A stretch of DNA of 64,000 nucleotides from Mogibacterium sp. (GCA_017405845.1 JAFQZQ010000031.1:80152-144151), one strand, 5' to 3'; positions 27,608 to 36,445 are shown, counted from the first letter of the stretch. Notes: generated from the sequence alone by a model not told the origin. Numbers and translations are program-made.

Positions 27608-27613
27608 ATTATA
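27608..27613 (-). promoter_or_regulatory. Extended -10 promoter, probably leaderless start
   Basis: TGTTATAAT is a TGn-extended -10 element whose hexamer ends 7 bases before the ATG at 27600. Transcription would begin at or within one base of the start codon. No convincing -35 element or Shine-Dalgarno sequence is present. Confidence 0.5.
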
Positions 27614-27634
27614 ACACTTTCCCCCACAACAAGT

Positions 27635-27661
27635 AAAAACTCCGGTTTCCCGGAGTTTTTT
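27635..27661 (-). terminator. Intrinsic terminator of the rpsB-tsf operon
   Basis: An 11-bp stem (AAAAACTCCGG with its complement) and a 4-base loop, with T-rich flanks on both sides. It lies 20 bases after the tsf stop. Confidence 0.9.
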
Positions 27662-27680
27662 GTCAAAAGATCATTATTGC

Positions 27681-28769
27681 TTATTTCAGCTGTGCAGCTA
27701 CTTCTTCAGCAAAGTTCTCTTCCTTCTTTTCGATGCCTTCGCCGACTTCGAATCTGATAACCTTTGTCAGGGCCAGATCCTTATCGACAGACTTCAGATA
27801 CTCTGCAACAGTCTGCTTGCCATCTTCTGCTCTTACATAAGTCTGATCGAGCAGGCAGATTTCCTTGAGCTGCTTCTTGACACGTCCGTCAACGAGGCCC
27901 TTGAATACCTTGTTTTCAACGATCTCAAGCTTAGCAGCGATTGCGAGACCAGCCAGTCTTGTCTTTGCCTCATCTGAGAGGAAGTTTGGCAGGTAGTTGA
28001 AGTTGAAGCTCTTGTCTGCTCTCTTCTCAGCGAGAGTGTCTACATCTTCCTTGCCCCATACGCCTTCAACCTTGTCAAGGAGTCCGTTAAGGATTGGCTT
28101 AGGAAGTGTGAACGGATCGTTCAGTGCGCTCTCGAGAGTGATCTTTCTGAGGTTAGAAAGCTCATCCTCAGAGATGTCGTCTCTGCTTACGTACTGTGGA
28201 TTCATTGCTGCGATCTGCATTGCAACGTTCTTAAGTGCTGCCTTGTTCTCATCGCTGTCAGCACCATTAGCTGCAACGATAACGCCGATGTTTCCGCCGC
28301 CGTGAATGTATGTAGCAAGAACTTCGCCTGTAGCCTTGTCGATTCTTCTGATCGACATGTTCTCACCGATCTTTGCGATCTTAGCGGTCAGTGCCTCGCC
28401 TGCTGTTGCGCCTTCGAAAGGCATAGCCTTGAATGCTTCGATGTCATTGCCCTCTGCTTCCAGAGCCAGCTTAGCAAGTCCTTCTACAAAGCCGATGAAC
28501 TCATCATTCTTTGCAACGAAGTCTGTCTCAGAGTTGACTTCTACGATTGCAGCTGTCTTGCCGTCTTCGGAAAGAGCGACTCTGACGAGACCCATTGCTG
28601 CGATTCTTCCGGCCTTCTTAGCTGCCTTTGACAGTCCCTTTTCTCTCAGGACTTCAACTGCCTTATCCAGATCGCCTTCGGCTTCAACTAAAGCCTTCTT
28701 GCAGTCCATCATGCCTGCGCCTGTCATTTCACGCAGTTCTTTAACCAGTTTTGCTGTAACTTCAGCCAT
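27681..28769 (-). CDS. tsf: Elongation factor Ts, with an insertion in the C-terminal part
   Basis: EF-Ts exchanges GDP for GTP on EF-Tu. The N-terminal UBA-like domain (LVKELREMTGAGMMDCKKAL), the core NSETDFVAKNDEF and the C-terminal VGEGIEKKEENFAEEV are all canonical. At 362 residues it is about 70 longer than B. subtilis EF-Ts; the extra part lies after NPQYVSRDDISEDE and before KEICLLDQTYV, inside the second dimerisation region. The frame is intact and codon use looks normal. It follows rpsB by 17 bases in the usual operon. Confidence 0.95.
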   Translation of the reverse strand: MAEVTAKLVKELREMTGAGMMDCKKALVEAEGDLDKAVEVLREKGLSKAAKKAGRIAAMGLVRVALSEDGKTAAIVEVNSETDFVAKNDEFIGFVEGLAKLALEAEGNDIEAFKAMPFEGATAGEALTAKIAKIGENMSIRRIDKATGEVLATYIHGGGNIGVIVAANGADSDENKAALKNVAMQIAAMNPQYVSRDDISEDELSNLRKITLESALNDPFTLPKPILNGLLDKVEGVWGKEDVDTLAEKRADKSFNFNYLPNFLSDEAKTRLAGLAIAAKLEIVENKVFKGLVDGRVKKQLKEICLLDQTYVRAEDGKQTVAEYLKSVDKDLALTKVIRFEVGEGIEKKEENFAEEVAAQLK

Positions 28770-28786
28770 GATTTCCTCCTTAGATA

Positions 28787-29539
28787 TTACTCTTCGTCTT
28801 CAGCTTCCTCTTCTGCCTCAGCCTCTGCAGCTTCTGCAGGAGCTTCCTGGAAGCTCTCGCCCTGCTTTGCCTCGATGATAGCGTCAGCCATGCAGCTTGT
28901 GATCAGCTTTACGGCTCTGATAGCGTCATCGTTTGCAGGAATTACATAGTCAACGTCATCAGGATCGCAGTTTGTGTCTACCATACCTACTACAGGGATA
29001 CCGAGGATAGCGGCTTCCTTGACAGCGATTCTTTCCTTCTTAGGGTCAACGACGAAGATTGCTCCAGGCATTCCCTTCATGTCCTTGATTCCACCGAGAT
29101 ACTTCTCGAGCTTGTCAGCCTCAGCGATCAGCTTCAGTGCTTCCTTCTTGGCATACTTGTTGATTGTGCCGTCTTCCTGCATCTGTCTGATCTCAGCGAG
29201 TCTTTCGATTCTCTTGCTGATTGTCTTGTGGTTTGTGAGCATTCCGCCCAGCCATCTCTCGTTTACATAGAACATTCCGCATCTCTCTGCCTCATCCTTG
29301 ATTGCAGCCTGAGCCTGCTTCTTTGTTCCGACGAAAAGAACCGGCTTGCCGGTCTCTCCGACCTTTCTCATGAAATCATATGCGTCATCGATAAGTCCCA
29401 GCGTCTGCTGAAGGTCGATGATATAGATTCCGTTTCTCTCTGCGAAGATGTAAGGAGCCATCTTAGGGTTCCATCTTCTTGTCTGATGTCCGAAATGGAC
29501 GCCTGCTTCGAGCAGCTGTTTCATTGATACTACTGACAT
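28787..29539 (-). CDS. rpsB: 30S ribosomal protein S2
   Basis: The 250-residue protein begins [20 protein letters not shown] and contains [21 protein letters not shown] and [15 protein letters not shown], all typical of S2. The last 30 residues are a low-complexity acidic tail of Ala and Glu, as in many clostridial S2 proteins. CCGGAGG precedes the ATG. It is transcribed from a strong sigma-A promoter with a leader of about 120 bases. Confidence 0.97.
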   Translation of the reverse strand: MSVVSMKQLLEAGVHFGHQTRRWNPKMAPYIFAERNGIYIIDLQQTLGLIDDAYDFMRKVGETGKPVLFVGTKKQAQAAIKDEAERCGMFYVNERWLGGMLTNHKTISKRIERLAEIRQMQEDGTINKYAKKEALKLIAEADKLEKYLGGIKDMKGMPGAIFVVDPKKERIAVKEAAILGIPVVGMVDTNCDPDDVDYVIPANDDAIRAVKLITSCMADAIIEAKQGESFQEAPAEAAEAEAEEEAEDEE

Positions 29540-29638
29540 TTTTTAACCTCCGGTTAATCAACTTCCACTGCATCTTATACGCCTTAAACCCCTGAGTTTC
29601 AGGGCACCGCGGCTGATTGCAGTGTGACAAATAAATAC

Positions 29639-29692
29639 GGGCGCGCATGACGCGCGCCCATATATTATAGGAAAATGTCCTGCCGTTTGCAA
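29639..29692 (-). promoter_or_regulatory. rpsB promoter with a hairpin at the mRNA 5' end
   Basis: TTGCAA (29687-29692), a 17-base spacer and TATAAT (29664-29669) form a near-consensus sigma-A promoter. The predicted start near 29657 begins almost exactly at an 8-bp hairpin GGGCGCG(C)...CGCGCCC (29639-29659). A second small hairpin (CCCTGA/TCAGGG) lies further down the leader. Confidence 0.8.
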
Positions 29693-29720
29693 GGCTTTTA
29701 TCACATTTTTCTTTGAAAAA

Positions 29721-31316
29721 TCAATGACTGTTCAGCTTTTCAAAGTTCTTTTTATTTGCCTTATACAGGTTCTTATATACCTCGAAGTTTCTGTCGTAGA
29801 CCTTACGGTCCTTATCGGATGGTCTGTATACGGCTGAAGCCTTGATCAGCCTTCCGACCTCTTCGACGCTCTTTACCGCGCCAGTCCCGACAGCGGCCAT
29901 CATAGCCGCGCCGGCAGCTCCGACGTTCTGCGGATTCTCGACTGTCTCTATGGTCCTTCCGGTGATATCCGCGAGTATCCTGCATGTCACAGGCGAAAGA
30001 GCTCCGCCGCCGACGAACCTTATGGTCTTTGATGTTTTTATCATCTTATCTTCGCATTCAAGCATCCACCTGAGGTGGTAGCAGACGCCTTCTGTTACCG
30101 CGCGTATAAGCTCCGTCTTTCCGGTGTCGAGCGAGATATTGAAGAACATCCCTCTTGAATTGTGATCCTCAAACGGGCATCTGTTGCCGTGAAGCCACGG
30201 AGTAAAGATGACTCCACCTGCCCCCGCCGGGCAGCTGTCTATGACCTCGGACATGTAGTCATAAAGGCTCTCATAAACAGTCTCCTTGCTGCCTGCTATA
30301 TCCTCCTGGTCCATGTAGACACCTATCTCATCCTTCGCGAGGTGGTCCTTGACCCATTCGAGGCTCTTCCCGGCAGTCTCCATCTCTGCGAAGTAGTTGA
30401 ACAGACCCGGCACAACGGCAAGTCCGCCTCCAATCATGTTTTCTGTATCAACAAGCTGCTTTTTTATAAGGGTCGACACCCAGCCCGACGTGCCGCAGTA
30501 GATGTGCGTTTCGCCCTTCTTTACGCAGCCGGCTCCGATGCCTATCAGTGAAGCGTCACCGCCGCCGCCGTAGACGGCCGTGCCCTCTTTCAGTCCGAGT
30601 TCTTCAGCCTGCTCTTTCCTGAGCTTTCCGGCCATATCGGTCGTTTTTATGACCGGAGGCAGATGGTTTATGTCTATGCCGAACATCCCGCACATCTCGC
30701 TGCTCCAGCCCCGTGATCTTTTGCGGGTGTCATAAAGCATGGTAGAGCACGCTGAATCTTCGGTCATGATGAACACGCCTGTCATGCGGCCTATTATGTA
30801 CTCTTTCACATCAAGCCAGTACCTGACCCTGCTGAAGTTTTCCGGCTCGTGATTTCTTACCCAGTTGTAACGCCAGATAGGGTCTTTGACGCTCCCGGCA
30901 ACCACTCCTGTTATCTGCAGCGACTTTATGAGCTTCTGCGCGTTCATGCCGGCTATCTTGACCCCCTGACGAAGCCCTTCCTCTATCTCTTCGGACGCAC
31001 GCTGGTCCATGTAGCTCATCGGATGCCTTACAGGCACTCCCTCCTCATCGACCAGAACAAGGCCCTGCATTTGCGAGCAGAACGTGATTCCGTCTATTTC
31101 CGCAGGATCAATACCTGTTTTTTCGAGCACTCCTGCAGTGCTTTTACAGATGGCGTCCCACCACTCATCAGCATGCTGTTCAGCTCCGCCATCCGGAAAT
31201 GTATAAAGTTCGTATCCTTCGGATGCTGACCCTATTAGCTTCAGTATATTATCAATTGTGTAAATACAGGTCTTTACACCTGTTGTACCGATATCATAAG
31301 CGAGAATTACAGCCAT
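29721..31316 (-). CDS. FGGY-family carbohydrate kinase (xylulokinase-like)
   Basis: The 531-residue protein has the FGGY two-domain ribonuclease-H-like fold: AYDIGTTGVKTCIYT binds ATP, GITFCSQMQGLVLVD lies in the N-terminal substrate domain, and VYGGGGDASLIGIGAG plus FVGGGALSPVTCRILADIT belong to the C-terminal domain. The family phosphorylates sugars or polyols (xylulose, ribulose, erythritol, glycerol, AI-2). The substrate is open; it is the last gene of the five-gene operon with two aminomutase-like enzymes and a GPH symporter, which suggests an unusual substrate. The gap to the upstream gene is 33 bases. Confidence 0.88.
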   Translation of the reverse strand: MAVILAYDIGTTGVKTCIYTIDNILKLIGSASEGYELYTFPDGGAEQHADEWWDAICKSTAGVLEKTGIDPAEIDGITFCSQMQGLVLVDEEGVPVRHPMSYMDQRASEEIEEGLRQGVKIAGMNAQKLIKSLQITGVVAGSVKDPIWRYNWVRNHEPENFSRVRYWLDVKEYIIGRMTGVFIMTEDSACSTMLYDTRKRSRGWSSEMCGMFGIDINHLPPVIKTTDMAGKLRKEQAEELGLKEGTAVYGGGGDASLIGIGAGCVKKGETHIYCGTSGWVSTLIKKQLVDTENMIGGGLAVVPGLFNYFAEMETAGKSLEWVKDHLAKDEIGVYMDQEDIAGSKETVYESLYDYMSEVIDSCPAGAGGVIFTPWLHGNRCPFEDHNSRGMFFNISLDTGKTELIRAVTEGVCYHLRWMLECEDKMIKTSKTIRFVGGGALSPVTCRILADITGRTIETVENPQNVGAAGAAMMAAVGTGAVKSVEEVGRLIKASAVYRPSDKDRKVYDRNFEVYKNLYKANKKNFEKLNSH

Positions 31317-31349
31317 GACGTCCCCCCTTTAAACACGTCTGACACCGTT

Positions 31350-32834
31350 CTATTTATCGAGCTTGCCGCACTTATCGAAGACCTTGTCGAATCTTGAGAT
31401 CACGTCGTCTATCATCTCTTCTGTATATGCGGCGCTGGTATAGAGCCTTGATCCGGCAAGTGTTATCATGCCCTCTGCCATGTATGCCGCTCCGACATGC
31501 TCCATCTCCTTTTGTCTTCTTGATGTCTCCTTGAGCACGACCGGTATCTGCCACGGTTTGCTCCAGTCTATGGAATAGTGCATGGTGCCTACGGTATCGA
31601 CATGGCATATAGACCCCTGATTGAACACCACGAACGGAAGTCCGTGTTTCTCCGCAGATGCCCTGATTCCCTCCGTCAAGCGGTCGCCCATGCGCCCCGC
31701 CTTCTCGCAGGCATTTGTCCTTTCTATCTCCTCAAGGGTGTAATAGCCAGCGCAGCAGCTTATTGGCGTTGCCGCCATGGTACCGCCGCAGAGAGCCTTC
31801 TTGACCTTCTTGCCGGATGAATCCAGTCCCGCTCCAAGGTGCTGCATGCAGTCTCTGTGACCTCCTATGCCGCCCGCGCCCGGATATCCGCCCGCTATTA
31901 CCTTGCCGAACACCGTTAGATCAGGGTCAACTCCGAAGTACCCCTGGGCGCCCGAAAGACCGAGCCTGAACCCGGTGACTACCTCATCGAACACGACGAG
32001 GGCTCCGTACTTGTGCGCGAGTTCGACTGTCCCCAGTATGAAATCCTTTGTTACAGGCCATGTGCCGCTCTCCGGCCCGACAGGCTCTACGTATACGGCC
32101 GCTGTGCCTCCGGTCAGCCTGTTTTTTCTGAGCTTCTTTTCAAGGTCATCAAGATCGCCCGGGAAGAACTCATCGGTATGGCTGAAAGCATAGCTTGGTA
32201 TGCCCCTTGACTGGAGTCCTTTTGTGCCAGGTATCCTTATGCCATATGCCAGCATGTCTGACCATCCGTGATAGGCTCCGCCCATTTTCAGTATGTTCTT
32301 GTTGCCGGTCTTTAACCTTGCTATCCTGGCCGCTACCATATCTGCTTCGGTGCCGGATCCCAGCATGCGGAACATTTCCACGGAAGGCACAAGATCGGAT
32401 ATCTTCTTTGCCAGCTTGTATTCATATTCATGGAAGAGTCCCGTTGACGGGCCGCAGGTGTTCAGAAGATCTATCACCTTCTCGCGTATCACCTCCGGAT
32501 TGCTTCCCAGCACCGTAGGACCGCCCGCCTGAAGCAGATCGTAATACTCGTTCCCGTCGATATCATAAAGCTTTGCTCCCTCAGCCTTTGTGATGACTAT
32601 AGGGAACGGATAATTGAACGCGAGGTTGTGCTGCACCCCGCCCGGTATTATATTTTTAGCTTCACTTATCTCCTCTTTTGAGCGTGGGCACTTCTTTTCA
32701 AAGTACTCCCTTTCGTAACGCTCAAGCGCGTCAGGCAGCACTCCATATACCGGACCGCTCTTCAGCCTGTCAAGCTGAGCGTTCACCGCATCTGCGTCAA
32801 GATATTTGTCGATTGCAAATCCGTCATATGACAT
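31350..32834 (-). CDS. Class III PLP aminotransferase / aminomutase-like enzyme (copy 1)
   Basis: The 494-residue fold-type I PLP enzyme is closest in motif to glutamate-1-semialdehyde aminomutase: RMLGSGTEADMVAARIAR, GAYHGWSDML, VFDEVVTGFRLG and the PLP lysine in LTVFGKVIAGG. In place of the aminomutase N-terminal PGGVNSP it has PGGVQHNLAFNYPF, shared with the second copy in this operon. No hemL pathway gene is nearby, so heme synthesis is unlikely. I infer that it moves or shifts an amino group on the operon's substrate. It lies 34 bases after the TetR gene. Confidence 0.82.
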   Translation of the reverse strand: MSYDGFAIDKYLDADAVNAQLDRLKSGPVYGVLPDALERYEREYFEKKCPRSKEEISEAKNIIPGGVQHNLAFNYPFPIVITKAEGAKLYDIDGNEYYDLLQAGGPTVLGSNPEVIREKVIDLLNTCGPSTGLFHEYEYKLAKKISDLVPSVEMFRMLGSGTEADMVAARIARLKTGNKNILKMGGAYHGWSDMLAYGIRIPGTKGLQSRGIPSYAFSHTDEFFPGDLDDLEKKLRKNRLTGGTAAVYVEPVGPESGTWPVTKDFILGTVELAHKYGALVVFDEVVTGFRLGLSGAQGYFGVDPDLTVFGKVIAGGYPGAGGIGGHRDCMQHLGAGLDSSGKKVKKALCGGTMAATPISCCAGYYTLEEIERTNACEKAGRMGDRLTEGIRASAEKHGLPFVVFNQGSICHVDTVGTMHYSIDWSKPWQIPVVLKETSRRQKEMEHVGAAYMAEGMITLAGSRLYTSAAYTEEMIDDVISRFDKVFDKCGKLDK

Positions 32835-32868
32835 ATCAGATACCTCCTGTATCCATCCTCAGTATTAA

Positions 32869-33444
32869 CTATTTGAATAAATGATCCAGCAGTTCGGAAA
32901 CTGCCCGCCTTGTCCTTTCGCACGCTTCCTTAGGCGGAAGTGTCAGGAACGGGTCCACGAAGCAGCCTCCCAGTATGACCTTTAGTGTTTCAGTGCTGAA
33001 CGGGCAGGCCTCCCCCATGCTTTCAAACGCAGCCTCTACCATCTGCGCGCCAAGCACATTATGTGCTTCTTCTATTTCTCTGAACTCCTGCCTCTGCAGT
33101 GCTATTCTGTGAAAGACGCAGACGGTATTGCAGTATTTCTCATTCGCGTCACAGATAAACATCAGCATCTTTGCGGCAGTTTCGCGCATGTCGCCATTTT
33201 CCGCAAGCAGCTTATCACGGTATTCATAGCAATCATTCAGGCTGTCATTCATCACGAGCTCAACTATCTTTTCCTTGGTCCCGAAGTAATTGAAGAATGT
33301 AGACTGGGATATCATGGCCGCGTCGCAAAGCTGTTCGATAGTTGTGCCGTCATATCCGTTCTCCTCAAAAAAGTGGAGTGCATTATGCATCACTATCTCT
33401 ATATTGCGGTTCTTTTTTCTTTCTGCCAGTCCTGTTTTGCTCAT
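32869..33444 (-). CDS. TetR-family transcriptional regulator
   Basis: The 191-residue protein has a standard TetR N-terminal helix-turn-helix (ALHFFEENGYDGTTIEQLCDAAMISQSTFFNYFGTKEKI) and a divergent C-terminal ligand domain. It is encoded inside the operon between the two aminomutase-like genes (18-base gap upstream), so autoregulation of the operon is likely. The 18-bp palindrome at 36388-36405, beside the operon promoter, is the best candidate operator. Confidence 0.9.
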   Translation of the reverse strand: MSKTGLAERKKNRNIEIVMHNALHFFEENGYDGTTIEQLCDAAMISQSTFFNYFGTKEKIVELVMNDSLNDCYEYRDKLLAENGDMRETAAKMLMFICDANEKYCNTVCVFHRIALQRQEFREIEEAHNVLGAQMVEAAFESMGEACPFSTETLKVILGGCFVDPFLTLPPKEACERTRRAVSELLDHLFK

Positions 33445-33462
33445 CAGGCTATCTCCGTTCTG

Positions 33463-34896
33463 CTATTCATATTCTTTGAAAACTCTTTCGTATACATCGA
33501 GCGCGTCATCAACTATGCCTATGCTCCCGTACGGGAAGTACGTCTTGCCGCCGTTGGCTATGATGAGTCCCTCAGCAGCGAGCGCCATGGAAAAACCTAT
33601 GTAGTCCATGTAAGAAGCCATGAGGCAGTCCATGTAATCAGGATCTTCCGGGCTGTGATAAAAGTCGACATATGCAAGTCCGCTCACGTCTATGTGGAGT
33701 ATGGACGAGTGGTGGAAAAGCACTGCTGGCACATCATACCTGTCGGTTATGTCCGCAAGCCCTCTCATAAAGTAGTCCGAGACCTTTTCAAGCTCTCTGT
33801 GCACCTCTCCGGACTCGAGCTCTTTCAGCACTGTCAGCCCCGCCAGAGTCGTAAGAGGGTTCGCCGTCAGCGTGCCTCCCACCTTAACCTTGTTGAGGCT
33901 CTCGGCGGAGATACCTGCCGCCAGCATCTCCATTATCTCTTTGCGTCCACCTATTCCGCCTGAATTGCCGAAACCGCCGCCGATTATCTTGCCAAATACC
34001 GTAAGGTCAGGTATTGTGCCGAATATGCCCTGGGCACCGCTCATCCCGAGTCTGAAAGCGGTCACTACCTCATCGTAGATGAGCAGCATATCGTACTTGT
34101 CACACAGCTCTCTTGCAGCTCTGTGGTATTCCTTTGTTGTAGGAACAGCGCCACTGTCCTGACCCACAGCCTCCATAATGAACGCCGCCACTCCGCCGTC
34201 ATCCTTGTATTTGAGGATCTCCGCCTCGAGCGCTTCAACATCATTGATAGGCACGGCATGGGTGTTCCGGAAGCAGTCCGAAGGGATGCCTGCCTTTATG
34301 TAGCCCCCCCTGCCGTCATCATTATATACCAGCTGGTCAGACCACCCGTGGTATCCGCCACGGAACCTTATGATATGCTTCTTGCCCGTATATGCGCGCG
34401 CGAGCCTTATGGCTATTATATCTGCCTCAGTGCCGCTTGCCAGAGCGCGGAACATCTCTACGCCTGGGACATGCTTCACTATCATCTCTGCCAGTTCTCT
34501 CTCATATACAGAGTAAAGGCCTGATACCGGGCCTTGCTCCGAAAGATGCTTCAGCGCAGCCCGCTGCACCGAAGGCCAGTTGTTGCCCAGTATTGTAGGT
34601 CCGCCGGCGCACAGGAAGTCGATGTACCTGTTGCCGTCTATGTCGTAAAGATAAGGCCCGTCAGCTTTATCTATCGCCAGCTGAAAAGGATGATTGTTGG
34701 CAAGGTTATGCTGTATCCCGCCGGGAATGACAAGCCTGGCTTTCTCCATCTCTTCCTTTGAGCCGCGGCATTTTGTATTGAAGTACTCAGTATATCTGTC
34801 CAGCGCGCTCTTCTTGAGGTGCTTTCTGTTTTTCAGAAGCTCTCCCTCAGCCGCGAGGACAGCATTGAAATCATATTCGTTAAGAAGCTTTGCCAT
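33463..34896 (-). CDS. Class III PLP aminotransferase / aminomutase-like enzyme (copy 2)
   Basis: The 477-residue paralog of the enzyme at 31.4 kb shares PGGIQHNLANNHPF, RALASGTEADIIAIRLAR, GGYHGWSDQLVY and the PLP lysine in LTVFGKIIGGG. The two are clearly diverged along their length, so they are not a recent tandem duplicate and may form a heteromer or act on successive intermediates. The gene starts 11 bases after the GPH symporter stop. Confidence 0.82.
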   Translation of the reverse strand: MAKLLNEYDFNAVLAAEGELLKNRKHLKKSALDRYTEYFNTKCRGSKEEMEKARLVIPGGIQHNLANNHPFQLAIDKADGPYLYDIDGNRYIDFLCAGGPTILGNNWPSVQRAALKHLSEQGPVSGLYSVYERELAEMIVKHVPGVEMFRALASGTEADIIAIRLARAYTGKKHIIRFRGGYHGWSDQLVYNDDGRGGYIKAGIPSDCFRNTHAVPINDVEALEAEILKYKDDGGVAAFIMEAVGQDSGAVPTTKEYHRAARELCDKYDMLLIYDEVVTAFRLGMSGAQGIFGTIPDLTVFGKIIGGGFGNSGGIGGRKEIMEMLAAGISAESLNKVKVGGTLTANPLTTLAGLTVLKELESGEVHRELEKVSDYFMRGLADITDRYDVPAVLFHHSSILHIDVSGLAYVDFYHSPEDPDYMDCLMASYMDYIGFSMALAAEGLIIANGGKTYFPYGSIGIVDDALDVYERVFKEYE

Positions 34897-34907
34897 GGCG
34901 CACCCCT

Positions 34908-36302
34908 TTAAAGCATCTCTTCAAGCTCAGGATCGGCAAAATCAATGTCGCCGCTGCGTCTTTTTTCATTGGCAGCCTGCAGCTTGGCGTATTTTACCTT
35001 GTTGACCGGGTATTTGATTATGCAGATGAGCGATATCAGCAGGCAGGCTCCGACAAACAGAGTTGAAATATTCTCAAGTCCTGTCAGGGTCGAAGCGGTC
35101 TGCGTTCCCTTTGCAGCGTCAAATCCGACTATCGCAAGAGCGATACCTATAGCCTGCAGTCCGACAGCGTTTCCGAATTTCTGCACTAGCTGCGGGAATG
35201 AGGTGATGCATCCTGCTCTGTTCTTGCGGTTCTTGTACTCATCAAGCTCAATGAGGTCATAGGAGAAGTCATAGAAGAAGCACCAGAATCCTACACCTGC
35301 AAGTCCTGTAACTCCCTGAAGGATGAAGATGTCAAGCAGCGAATCTATGCCCTTTATCTTTACTATCACCAAGCCTATAAGACAGAGAACGTATCCGGCT
35401 ATGACAGCGTGCTTTCTGTCCCACTTGGTAGCTACCCATGTCATGATAGGCGATCCTACCAGGAAGCATATGACCGTCATCGCGGATGTCTCGGTTATCA
35501 CGGTCGCAGGCAGGCCTGCCTTATAAATGATAACGTACTCAACGTTTGCAGTAGCGATGGCGTTGGCAAACAGCATGAAGAAGATCCATGGTATGAACCA
35601 TTTCATAGGCTTAAGCTTCAGGAGGTCTTTGTATGTCTTCATGATGCCGTCATTGTCTTCCTGAACAGCCTTCTTGATGAATCTTACGTCTTTAATTGAG
35701 AAGTGATTGATTAGTCCGAAAATGATGGAAAGTGCGCCTATGGAGAACGCAGCGGCAGTCCATGCCGTTTCCTCATTCAGTACTCCAGTGTAGACTCCTA
35801 CGAACACGGAAGGAAGAGCAGCGCCGATATAGATGAACAGCGCGTTCATCATCGAAGATATTCCCCTTATCTTTGTGAGTTCGTCGTAGTTGTCCGTCAT
35901 CTGAGTGACGCATGCGTAGTACGGGATGCAGAACATGGTATAAGATACCCACATCACCGAAGATACCAATGTGTAATAAATGAATTTTACTGCCTGGCCT
36001 CCCGGGATGACGATAAATGTAAGTCCCAGCAGAATTCCGGTGAATACTCCGCCTATAAGCATGTACTTCTTCATGTCAGCGCCCGGCTTATCGCAGATCC
36101 AGCCTATAAGCGGATCTGTTATAGCGTCGACGCATACAGATATAAGTGAAATGGTGCCCGCAAGCACCGGGTTTATGCCCGCCACCGTCGTAAGGAACAG
36201 TATAAAGTAGACATAAAACATGTTGTAAACTATTGACTCGGATCCTATACCTGATTCGTAGCCCAGTTTACGCAGCGGAGTCAAAGAATCGTTCTTTTTC
36301 AT
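34908..36302 (-). CDS. GPH-family (glycoside-pentoside-hexuronide):cation symporter
   Basis: The 464-residue transporter has 12 helices and the GPH N-terminal signature (KLGYESGIGSESIVYNMFYVYFILFLT, then LAGTISLISVCVDAITDPLIGWICD). GPH members bring sugars, glycosides or related compounds in with sodium or protons. It is first in the operon and has GGAGGG before the ATG, so uptake of the pathway substrate is its likely role. There is no fused EIIA-like regulatory domain. Confidence 0.88.
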   Translation of the reverse strand: MKKNDSLTPLRKLGYESGIGSESIVYNMFYVYFILFLTTVAGINPVLAGTISLISVCVDAITDPLIGWICDKPGADMKKYMLIGGVFTGILLGLTFIVIPGGQAVKFIYYTLVSSVMWVSYTMFCIPYYACVTQMTDNYDELTKIRGISSMMNALFIYIGAALPSVFVGVYTGVLNEETAWTAAAFSIGALSIIFGLINHFSIKDVRFIKKAVQEDNDGIMKTYKDLLKLKPMKWFIPWIFFMLFANAIATANVEYVIIYKAGLPATVITETSAMTVICFLVGSPIMTWVATKWDRKHAVIAGYVLCLIGLVIVKIKGIDSLLDIFILQGVTGLAGVGFWCFFYDFSYDLIELDEYKNRKNRAGCITSFPQLVQKFGNAVGLQAIGIALAIVGFDAAKGTQTASTLTGLENISTLFVGACLLISLICIIKYPVNKVKYAKLQAANEKRRSGDIDFADPELEEML

Positions 36303-36353
36303 ATAGTCCCTCCAATTGCTTCAACCTGCCAATAATCAACACCCTATAAAAAC

Positions 36354-36382
36354 ATTATATTTTCGTAAAAATACACCGTCAA
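36354..36382 (-). promoter_or_regulatory. Sigma-A promoter of the GPH/aminomutase operon
   Basis: TTGACG (36377-36382), a 17-base spacer and TATAAT (36354-36359). The predicted transcription start is near 36347, about 45 bases before the GPH start codon. Confidence 0.85.
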
Positions 36383-36387
36383 TTATT

Positions 36388-36405
36388 TTTGCAGTCGACT
36401 GCAAA
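36388..36405. promoter_or_regulatory. 18-bp perfect palindrome, candidate TetR operator
   Basis: TTTGCAGTCGACTGCAAA is a perfect dyad ending 5 bases upstream of the -35 element of the operon promoter. Its size fits a TetR dimer, and a TetR gene lies within the operon. It could also be bound by an activator. Confidence 0.65.
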
Positions 36406-36413
36406 TTTTGTAC

Positions 36414-36445
36414 AAACAAAAACACGCTCCGCTTCCGAAGCGTGT
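36414..36445 (-). terminator. Intrinsic terminator after the MATE gene
   Basis: On the minus strand, ACACGCT and AGCGTGT (36439-36445 and 36422-36428) form a 7-bp stem, followed by TTTTTGTTTG. It separates the MATE unit from the GPH operon promoter. Confidence 0.8.

Noticed and set aside
27600..27666. ATG at 27666 as the glycosyltransferase start
   Set aside because: The extra 22 codons run beside the tsf terminator and over the promoter and give no family-like sequence.
31350..34896. The two class III PLP enzymes as hemL glutamate-1-semialdehyde aminomutases
   Set aside because: No other heme genes are near, the hallmark PGGVNSP segment is replaced in both, and the operon context is sugar-type transport and phosphorylation.
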